DNA from: Malaya genurostris
Lineage: Eukaryota > Arthropoda > Insecta > Diptera > Culicidae
Length of the DNA: 64,000 nt
Assembly: GCF_030247185.1 (NCBI RefSeq)
Contig: NC_080571.1
Span: forward strand, 108,831,128 to 108,895,127
Direction of reading: 5' to 3'
Positions 24,166 through 34,000 of the stretch are shown here, piece by piece; positions within the stretch are counted from its first letter, which is position 1, and each line of letters starts with the position of its first letter. Under the pieces are notes generated by a model. It was not told the DNA's origin. It made no database searches and saw only the letters and a program-made list of their open reading frames with translations. A program made the position numbers and the translations under genes.

Positions 24166-25600
24166 CACCCGTAAACGGAGGTTTGTTTACGAACACTTTT
24201 TTTACGTTACCTCTTTTTACGTAACTCTTTTTACGAACCAAATCCCAAATAACGTAATCTTTTTTTACGAATCAAATCCCAAATAACGTAAACTTTTTCT
24301 ACGAACCAACTTCGTAAAAAGAAGTTTTTGCATCCAATGAAAACAATTTCCGGTCCCATGGATATTTTCAGAACGGGATTGATGAGTAGATGACGGAAAA
24401 CGATGTTTGAAGTGGTTCGAAAATCCAAGATGGCGACTTCCGGTTTGTCGATATTCCTTAAAAACCTTTACAATGTGGGTATTTTCGGTACGGGATTGAT
24501 GAGTAGATGAAGGAAAACGATGTTTGAAGTGGTTCGGAAATCCAAGATTGCGTCTTCCGGTTTGACGATATTCCTTAAAAGTCTTTACAATGTGGGTATT
24601 TTCGGACCGGAATTGATGAGTAGATGACGGAAAACGATGTTTGAGGTGGTTCGGAAATCCAAGATGGCGTCTTCCGGTTTGACGATATTTCTTAAAAATC
24701 TCTACAATGTGGGTATTTTCGGACCGGAATTGATGAGTAGATGACGGAAAACGATGTTTGAGGTGGTTCGGAAATCCAAGATGGCGACTTCCTGTTTGAC
24801 GATATTCCTTAAAAACCCTTACAATGAGGGTATTTTCGGACCGGAATTGATGAGTAGATGACGGAAAACGATGTTTGAAGTGGTTCGAAAATCCAAGATG
24901 GCGACTTCCGGTTTGTCGATATTCCTTAAAAACCTTTACAATGTGGGTATTTTCGGAACGGGATTGATGAGTAGATGACGGAAAACGATGTTTGAAGTGG
25001 TTCGGAAATCCAAGATTGCGTCTTCCGGTTTGAAGATATTCCTTAAAAGTCTTTACAATGTGGGTATTTTCGGACCGGAATTGATGAGTAGATGACGGAA
25101 AACGATGTTTGAGGTGGTTCGGAAATCCAAGATGGCGACTTCCTGTTTGACGATATTCCTTAAAAACCCTTACAATGAGGGTATTTTCGGACCGGAATTG
25201 ATGAGTAGATGACGAAAAACGATGTTTGAGGTGGTTCGGAAATCCAAGATGGCGACTTCCGGTTTGACGATATTCCTTAAAAACCCTTACAATTTGGGTA
25301 TTTTCGGAACGGGATTGATAAGTAGATGACGGAAAACGATGTTTGAAGTGATTAGTTACGGTCTTAAATTTCGACATTCTAAAAATTAATATTGAGTCGA
25401 AAAGGTTCCTTTATCAGGAAGAAGAGATTGACATAGTGAAGAGGTCACATCCGTTCCGAAAATGGCCATGTAATTGGGAGTTTCCACATTCATTACACAA
25501 AACTTTTTTTACGAACCAAATCCCAAATAACGTAAACTTTTTTTTACGAACTACCTCCATTTACGAACCCCCGTTTAGTTCGTAAATAGAGGTTTCGGTG
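24166..25600. mobile_element. TA-flanked MITE carrying a 117-bp minisatellite (copy 1)
   Basis: The ends are CACCCGTAAACGGAGG and, reversed, CACCGAAACCTCTATTTACG. TA occurs at 24164-24165 and 25601-25602. Removing the element and one TA rejoins the host transposase frame (IDVI to LKLTNPPN). Subterminal parts hold several TTTTTTACGAA/CAAATCCCAAATAACGTAA blocks (24195-24310, 25505-25560). The centre is a nine-unit tandem array. No transposase is present, so it is non-autonomous and must have been moved by another element's enzyme. Copy 2 is at 29170-29800. Confidence 0.85.
24340..25357 (-). repeat. 117-bp minisatellite, nine units
   Basis: The anchor GATGAGTAGATGACGGAAAA (with small changes) starts at 24381, 24498, 24615, 24732, 24849, 24966, 25083, 25200 and 25317: exactly 117 bp each time, with no indels. 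Because 117 is 39 codons, the minus strand stays open for 370 codons (25377-24265) as nine repeats of HRFPSSTHQFRSENT, FKEYRQTG and HLGFPNH. Several adjacent units share variants (for example CCTGTTTGACG versus CCGGTTTGACG) in a higher-order pattern. I regard the ORF as a by-product of the period. Confidence 0.92.
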
Positions 25601-25602
25601 TA

Positions 25603-25790
25603 CTCAAGCTGACTAATCCACCCAACGTTCCACAGTGGCGTCCCATCAAGAATTTCTGGGCCAGCCTGAAGTGTAAGACCAACTTTAACAATTTTGTCGC
25701 GAGGAGAGGAGAAATTGATAAACGTTCCGGTTTCCCACCGGTTTAGGCCGCTCGCAAGAGCGTACAATTTTTTTGCAAGTTCCATGGGAA
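25603..25790 (+). pseudogene. Tc1/mariner transposase relic, 3' part
   Basis: It continues the relic of 23884-24164 beyond the MITE: LKLTNPPNVPQWRPIKNFWA then SLKCKTNFNNFVARRGEIDK. NPPNxPQxRPIExFW is the conserved block around the third catalytic Glu in Tc1-type transposases. Here the Glu is replaced by Lys (PIKNFW), so even the intact form of this stretch was dead. Confidence 0.78.
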
Positions 25791-26455
25791 ATTAATCTGT
25801 CTTAGCTTTTTCTATCACCATCCGAAAAAGGTTAATTTTCTAATGCAAACTTAGAATCCTCAGAAATAACAACAAGAAAAAGGTTCTAAGTACGACTGTA
25901 CAATTTCATATGAATGATGTGATGCGAATGTGTCGAGACTTCTACTAAACAGTCTCCATCCATCAATCTAGTGTCTTTAAACTAAGCTAATTATAAGTAT
26001 AAAACAACTTTGCAACTTATCTGATAATCATAGGAAATTTTATAGTTATCTAAAAGTGTTGCAATAATTTCTTGTTCGCTATTTTGCGGATCGTTATCCT
26101 CACTTTTCTGATGGTACGCATTTGGTTAAACCTGACTGCCACTTATGTCGACCTTACTCCTTGTACTGCTTAATCAGATTTCGCTTCTCTCTAGAAAAAG
26201 GAGTTGTTTCTAATATGTAACTTGTAACCATTTTTCCCATAAAACTTTGGTTTCGAGAGAAAATAATGAAAATGGCTTATTTTAGGAAATTTAATTGTTC
26301 AGCTCTGGGAATATTGGAACCTAAGAGTGTTGAAAATATTTCTTCGAATTGTTATTCAACTTTATCCTCAATCTACTGCTATTCATGCGCAACAATAAGA
26401 AAAGACGAAGCTTTAAATTTAGAAAATCAGTCAAAAAGAAGTGAAATGTGATGTT

Positions 26456-26509
26456 AACCCTCAAGTGCACAGAAGCAAAATTTAGCCTTAATTCATGCAC
26501 TTAAGGGTT
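26456..26509. repeat. Hairpin, 14-bp arms
   Basis: AACCCTCAAGTGCA (26456-26469) and TGCACTTAAGGGTT (26496-26509) pair with one mismatch around a 26-base loop. It lies 1.35 kb downstream of the Rim stop. Not tied to any known element. Confidence 0.5.
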
Positions 26510-27416
26510 GACTATTTAGTGATGACTAGACGGAACCTTGCATCTAATAAAAAGCTTAAAAACTTCATTCTACCAACATTTTGATCAAGGAGCATGACAC
26601 GATAGCTCTAAAGTTAGTTTTGACCCGGAAAACCTGCTTTATAGTAAAGCGGCTCACAGTGAAATGACCGCTCTACGTACTGAGTATTGCGTTGTGAGTG
26701 TTTGATTAATACAATTTCCTTATTTTTACTCTAACGTTATATTTTTATCACGTAACTAATTGCCAAGTACCCTTCGAATGAACATTCAGAACTACAAAGT
26801 AGAAGTCAAACTAATCTAAGCCTATTAAGCAGTAATGATCGATATGGTAAATGTCGGTAATAAAAAAAAAGGTTAACGAAAACTGCCAGAATTTAGGATA
26901 CGCTATTGAGCAAGCACCTAGTGCCGAAGCATGAATCAAACAAAAATCGATTTATTCAGCATGCACGTAAAGATTTTAGTTTATACGATCCAGAAAAGTA
27001 AATTTCAATCGAATTTCAACTATTTGAGAGTAGATGAAGTATAGACACATGCATAAAGTTGTAACGTACCTATAGTCAACTAAAACACTTTTAGTTTTTT
27101 GCTTAATCTCATTGCATTTTGCTATTTATCAAGTCAGAATTAATTCAACGATCGAATCTTGATATTTGTTTGAGAATGAGAATCACACTATTGTAAAAGT
27201 GCTTTCAACATTGCTTCTATTAAACAGGGCAACTATTGGAAGATTAATACACAAACCAAGAGCAAACCTATTCCGGTGTAAGTGTTTGTTAGTACATGTT
27301 AGAAATAAGGAAACTAAGATAACCATAACTAAGAAGAACAATAAATAGAATGGAACATATTTGGTCATATCTAAACTATACTAAATCGTACTTGGAGGAT
27401 TTTCGAAGTTGTTTTT

Positions 27417-27431
27417 AGAATTGGAACAAAT
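27417..27431 (+). repeat. Isolated DD37E-type terminal repeat match
   Basis: AGAATTGGAACAAAT, preceded by T, repeats the inner terminal-repeat word of the 12178-13476 element. No partner end was found nearby. It may be a decayed solo end or a deleted copy. Confidence 0.3.
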
Positions 27432-27860
27432 GTAATCCAAATGTCATCGCATCTGCGAACAGAATGTAAGCGATGGACATTGGTAGAATCTATGAGACCT
27501 AAATCTGTGGCTTAGATTTGGGAGAAGTCTAACGTCTCATGTTCACAGTCGTAGAAAATGTAAATGTCCTGGAATAGTTTTAAATTCGTTCCACCAGAAC
27601 ACTGCTTTCGTTAGCAGTCTAATCTAAGAATTTACGTTTATCGGAAAAGGAAAAAAAACACACAAACTGCTGCTCTAGCTTCATCCAGCTATGGGTTTGT
27701 TCAGACAAAAAAAAACAACGACGGTGGCAGCTATTCTAGTTTGCTATTTTGAACACCTCACTCATAGTACGTAACTAAAGTGGCACAGTTCCAAACCAAA
27801 CTCCAAAAGATAAAAACGATACCAAAAAGAGAAAAATAAACTTAGTGATGTCAATGAGTT

Positions 27861-28067
27861 TTACAGCTTAAGTGAATCGAGTGATGCAATTGAGGATCGC
27901 CTAGATAGACCCAAACTAGGTGGTCCACTGACCAGTGATGTGGTTCCGAACAGTTTGTACCATCCAATGACTATGTGTGATAGGTTTAGGTTGTCCAGCA
28001 TTATTTGAGCTACACCCATGAACACTTTTTTGCCCTCCATCCGCCCGTAGTCACCCCATACCGTTAC
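27861..28067 (-). CDS. Rim: Rim last coding exon: end of C2B and C-terminus
   Basis: Acceptor CTTTTCCAG; 68 residues then TAA at 27863-27861. It encodes VTVWGDYGRMEGKKVFMGVA, QIMLDNLNLSHIVIGWYKLF, GTTSLVSGPPSLG and ends RRSSIASLDSLKL. Only minor substitutions separate this from the universal RIM C-terminus. The 98-bp intron before it contains an A run. Confidence 0.98.
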   Translation of the reverse strand, partial: VTVWGDYGRMEGKKVFMGVAQIMLDNLNLSHIVIGWYKLFGTTSLVSGPPSLGLSRRSSIASLDSLKL

Positions 28068-31000
28068 CTGGAAAAGTGAATACCAGATTAGTTTTCCTCT
28101 GAAAAAAAAAACATTAAAGTATAATAATAAATACTTGTAGTATGCAGCCAGCAAATGGTTCTCTAAACACTAATTGTTGTTGATATAATGGATCTAACGT
28201 TTTTCTAGCAGTCGTTGTTTTAGCTTTTTCTATACACTTTTTACCGGAAACTAAATACACTTTAACATAAGGCGCTGGAAGTACTTTTGAGCCAGGACGT
28301 GCCTGTAATGTGAAGAGAAAAATAAAACATTAGCACGAAAGTCTATGCGTGGGAAACGATGGAGCTATTGAGTTACCTGCAATCCTCTCGCTCTTATCAC
28401 TTCAACTTCTAAGGAACCCTTTTGATAGCACATAGACAGTTGAATATCACCTAAGGCAGGAGCACCCAGTACCTGGCGTCCGACTAGTTGTCCTGGTCCC
28501 AAGCCCTCGATGAAGTCCGACAGAGGTCCCGTATCACCGGCCACCCGTAGCGATGGTGACCACCTTTATGTACAAGAAACATGCCCGATTAGTCAATACG
28601 AATCGTACAGGATGTAAGGATTAAGTGAAAGAAAAAAAACTCTTTACAATCAATGGTCAAAGCGGATCATGCATGGTGATATACATGTGGAAAACGTTTA
28701 AAAAAATAGTTGATTCAAGTTCTAGTACTACTACAAGTATTTTCTAAATACACAAATACAACATTTCGGTATTATTATCAAAATACATGACAATGCTTAC
28801 TATGATTTCCTTTATTAAAAACTAACGTTTGTTTCAATCTCCTTCGTTCACTTTTAAGTGACTGACGATGAAACAATCGAGAGCTATATCTGTTTGGCTA
28901 TTACTAACATACTATGAAATAAACTGCAAGAAAGTTGAAGTTTTCAACCATAGGAACATGATAAAGACTGTATTTGAAAAATATGGGACACACGAATTCA
29001 TTTTCCACTCTTTGGTGGTTGAGTAAAACTTGTTGAAGTTTCGACTAAAACCAATCAACCAGTGTGATTTATGCATTGACGGAGTTCCATCACAATCCTT
29101 CAAGTAATTACAGTCATGCCATCGGAGAGAGCAAATGCCCCAAAACCTAGTGTACACGAATTTCGAATACCCCGAAACCTCAATTTACGAACTAAACGGG
29201 GTTTCGGAAAAAGAGGTAGTTCGCAAAAAAAATTTTGGGGTTTACTTCGTAAGTGAAAAGTAAGTGCAAAAAAAATTATGTTTGGGGTCGTTCCAAAATC
29301 CAAGATGGCGGCTTCCGGTTTCATGGTATTGCTTAAAATTCCTTACAATATGGATATTTTCGGGACGGGATTGATGATGATCAAACATCGTTTTCCGACA
29401 TCTACTCATCAATCATGTTTTGAAAATACCCATTTGTAAGGGTTTTTAAGGAATATCAAGAAACCGGAAGTGTTGAATTTCAGAAGCACCTTAAACATCA
29501 TTTTTAATCCCGTTCCGAAAATACCCATATTGTAAGGGTTTTCAAGGAATTACAAGAAACCAGAAGTCGTCATCTTAGATTTCCAAAGTGCATTAAACAA
29601 ATGTTTCCATGGAATATAAATGAACCGGAAATCGTTTTCATTGTATGTCAAAACCTCTTTTTACGAAGCAGGTCCGTAAAAAAAGTTTACGTTATTTGGG
29701 ATTTGGTTTGTAAAAAAAAGATTACGTTATTTGGGACTTACGTGAAGTTACGTAAAAAGAGGTAACGTAAAAAAAGTGTTCGTAAACGGCTGTTTGGGTG
29801 TATCGAATTGCGTCTCAAAGATGAATTTGAAAACTATTTGTAATTCGTAACTTAACTTAATCCGGTCTGACTCTTAAAGCATAAACTAGAACGTCAATTT
29901 ACGCACAATCGTTTCGCGAAAATCAAATTTCGCGTTCGTTTTAGAATCCACAACAAGAATTAAAACCGCTTATATGTATTGTCCCAGGTTGGCGGTTCGA
30001 TGCATAGGACGCTGGTCTTACAAGCCAGTTGTCGTATGTTCGAGCCCCGACCTGGAAGGATTCTAAGTCAGTCAGTAGGATCCATAGTACTAGCCATGCA
30101 ATGATTCTGTACACTAAGAATCGGCTGCGAAGTCTGTTGAAACAGAAAGGCCAAATTCCACAAAAGGAATGTAATGCCAAGACTTTACTTTTCTATGTGT
30201 ATTTTTCGATGCTGTGCTTTGCTGTAGAATACTGTTCTACTCAGTTATCTCAAAAATTAAATCATAAATCGCAATATTTAAAAAAAAAGTGCATAAAAAG
30301 TCGTGAAATTAAAGTATCACATCACCACACATTTGGACATCAGCGATAAGAATCGCAATACAACAGCTCCGGTTAAAGCCATGAGTATATTGAACATTTT
30401 ACTGTATCAACCCAACCTTTTAATTTATATGGGGTAGATATAACGAGAATTTGTTATTTTGTCGTGAATACGACTTACTTTACTATGGAGCGCCTTTTCA
30501 AAATTAACCATATGGAAGAATGGGCAGAATTTAATCGTAAATATCTCGACTTGTATTAATGGCAGCAACATAATTCTTTCACTATTTAATCAAAAATATT
30601 ATCAGGAATTTAGGATAATATTTTGAACAGTGTGAGATAACCACAAACAACTCAAAAATTAAGTTTTCGCAAAATTTGAAAACAACGCGGAAACCTCTTT
30701 GCTTTCGCTTGGGTTTTTCGCGCAAGGACGACGATTTAGAGGTAGTCAGGCACATATCTTCAACTGAACGTTACAAAAGGGGAACCATGGTCGAAAATCG
30801 ATCATTTCTTCTTGTGCGTTGGATGGAAGCAGACGTCGGGGCGAGAAGACGCATTCAAACAGCGGCATCGGAGAGCGCTCCTTCTGCGTGGTTAAAAACG
30901 TCGAAGGCTCAGGTCGTAGTCCTCATTTACCTTCCGGTCGTCAAGGCGAGAAGACGCATTAAACCAGTTTCGCATTACTTGGCACGCTAGTTTCAACTCA

Positions 31001-34000
31001 AACAAGAGCGATTGCATCATGCAACAGAGTTTCTGGTAGTTTGCATTGGAGAGAAAGAAAACGAAAAACGAAAAGTGGACAACATTACATAAAATCAGCC
31101 GTTCTAATGGCTCTAAACTAAAGAATTATTAAGATTACTTCTTCACAAATCGAAGGTAAAAATGACCAGTTTAATATAAATACAAAATAATTTGATTTGC
31201 TTCGCGCACTTTTTCTCATCACAATTCACACAATCAATCAGCTATCAATTCGAATTCGAAAGTATATAGAAATCGTATCAGTTTTATTCGTATTCACGAC
31301 ATCCAGCTATGTCTCTGACATCACACACCCGTACTTTTTTATTTTGTTTTCAGTTCAACGTGTTATTTTTCGTTTGAAAAGTTCGTTGGATACCAACCAG
31401 AGCGATAGAAAAACACAGTGTCCAAAGACCATATCAGATAGATATACCGATAGCGAGTAACCAAACCAAGGTAAATCTGGATTGGCACAAACTCTACGTC
31501 ACCAATGCAGAAGAATAATTCATAAGACCACTGGGATAAATAACAGAAGTCTAAGCTAGGCTCTAAAGATCCTCAGACTGTGGATATGGCAAGATGTTTC
31601 GGACCTTCGTCACCTCTGAGAAAACGTTGGATGTAATTTTTCGCTTCCTGCAATTCCGAAAGTCTTATGGAGTTCTTCGTTGTTCAAAATCAAATAGACA
31701 ATGCTTAGGTAAGCGTGTAGACATCTGGATATGGTGAATAACTCGAATAATGTAACGAAGATGAAACATAACTACAACGAAGTACGAAATACGTTTTCTA
31801 AAAGTTTTATATATTGCAATCATTGGTGTGGGATTTTTTTCTACTACAGTCTATATGATAGTATGATTGAACGTTGATTTAAAGCCCATAATAATGTAAT
31901 AATTCGACTTGAATTGGTCCTATAAAAATTGAAATACTGACCAAGAAACCTGAAGTACTAGAAGTGTAGATTACATTCATGGCTTCAATTCAGAAAAAAA
32001 ATCAAATCTACTCGAAAGAACCTGTTGATCACTTTTGATTAGATTATACTCTAGCATGATATAATGGGATACCTCATTTCATTTGACAGAGTTTTAGTAC
32101 TTGTCTTTAGTGTAACACCGAACAAACTCGCTCCAATTTAGGTTTAATCAAGGAATCCTTTTCTAAACTTTAACCGGTCCACCGTGGAAAACCGAAAAGA
32201 CAATTAGTAACCATGTTTGACGATCCCCCATGGCTTATCCCTCTAGATGTGAGTGAACGATATTGTGTACTTGGGATACCAGAAAAGAGATCCAGACCCG
32301 CATCCACGCTGGAAATGGTGTTTACTTTAGACTACGGAAGACCCAACATCTGTCAATGTCATACGAGGCTGGTGATGTACAGAACACTGATTAGACCGGT
32401 TGTTTTCTACGGCTTCGAGTCTTAGGCGATGCGGCAGGATTACGACCAGGCTCTTGGAGTTTTTTTAACGAAGGGTGCTACGAACGGTCTACGGTGGATT
32501 ACTGACACCTAACTGAGGCACATAAAGCATGAACTACACGCTTTTCTGGAATAACAGACTATCGATATTCAGGCGAAATTCGAAAGGCTCAATTGGGCTG
32601 AACACGTTGCACGAATCCACGAAGACTGTTCCGCCAGGCTGCTTTTTGACCGCGACCAACCGGATGGTGAATCAGGTAGATGAGAAGGCGGCCATACGGA
32701 AAATTCGCAACCAACTATATTCCAATTATTCTTGTAAAAGTCAGTTATTTTACGAATTACGTCCTCGTGCATCGAAAATTAATTCCATTGTTACAGAAAA
32801 TCGAAAAGTAAATCAATTCACAATTTTTCTTGAACACTTAAATATGTCAAAAATTGTTTGACAAGAAGGTGCCACAGTTACGCACAACAGATGAAGAACA
32901 ACTCATCATTACCATGATTAAATTACCATGATTAAATCCCATGCACGCAGTGACAATTTTGGGCTGGCATATACGAAAAAATTGCTGGAAAGAGATTTGC
33001 ATCGAATGAAGAGATCATCACGTAGACTGAAGTGTTTTTTGATATGAAGAAATTATCGTGGTATAAAAGTGGTGTGGTATTGTCAAACGCCGTGGAACGA
33101 ACCCTCTTCAAGTAATATACAGGGTTGGGCTCCTGACCTGTCCTTGTCCCTTGCCTGACACGCGTTGTTCTCCGGATACACTGGAAACAAGCTATTATAG
33201 GAAAATACACCTTTATTCTTCTACTTTCCGATACCGTGTTCGATTTCTTTTTCCCTTGTTTGGTTCCAGTGCAACCGGAGAACAAAAAGTGTCAGGTTCC
33301 TATGCGCAACCCTGCACAGTTCGAAAAAATCTTGTGATTTTACATCTTATATGATGCACATAAATGGAGCGTTGTATTACACACAAATTTTTTTTCAAAA
33401 AAGCAAAGCCTTGGTATTACATTCCTGTAGTGGAATTTGACCTTCTATTTCAACAGACTTCGCAGCCGATTCAGAGTGCACATAACCAGTGCATGGCTGG
33501 TGCTACGATTCTACTGACACTACGAATCCTTACAGGTCGGGGCTCGAATTTTTATTCAAGAACATGTAAAATTGTGTGATTTGAAAATTACATGGCTTGA
33601 GTTCGACCGAAATAAAAAAACAAAATATCGTTAGCAGCAGCGCGACTTGAACCGAAGAAATTTGATCAAAAGTACAACGGTTACTCGATTGAACCACAGA
33701 GCTCATATCTGTTCATTGAATAATTGATACATATAAATCCATACAGCGGCACTTGGTAGCCGAGTGCAAATTACACTCGGAGCGTGTAAAATTCTGTGCG
33801 AGTGGAATATTGCGTCATTTGAACAATTAGGTACACTCTTAAAAAATGTTGCATCTTCTTAGATGCACATAAAAGGAGCGTCGCGATTCACTTACATTCA
33901 CAATACATAGCATGTAAAGATAAGTCATATCATTAACTTCACAGTAAATTTAACTGAAGTTTACATCGATACAGACGGAAAATTTACATTTACATGTTAG

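Larger units (their letters stand above)
18538..27860 (-). other. Candidate long 3' UTR of Rim
   Basis: For 9.3 kb downstream of the Rim stop there is no credible ORF. The minus strand is A-rich, with many T tracts on plus. Apart from the 23.9-25.8 kb transposon nest, a short SINE relic near 21.0 kb and an isolated terminal-repeat match at 27417, I see no dispersed repeats. The block ends near a minus-strand AATAAA (plus 18538-18543), followed by U-rich sequence, and below 18.5 kb repeats resume. Neuronal genes often have long 3' UTRs. This is inference: a nearer AATAAA also occurs around 26950, and the region could simply be intergenic. Confidence 0.35.

Noticed and set aside
24265..25377. 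The 370-codon ORF as a real repeat-protein gene
   Set aside because: It lies wholly within a MITE, has no domain, and follows from a stop-free unit whose length is a multiple of three. Listed as a minisatellite instead.
29994..30060. tRNA-Val gene
   Set aside because: The anticodon arm and B box look right, but there is no complete acceptor stem and the same head plus a tRNA-unrelated body recurs five times. It is a SINE.
30676..30990. 104-codon plus ORF in a GC-richer stretch
   Set aside because: It contains a doubled 16-bp word and lies inside dispersed repeat X; no known domain.
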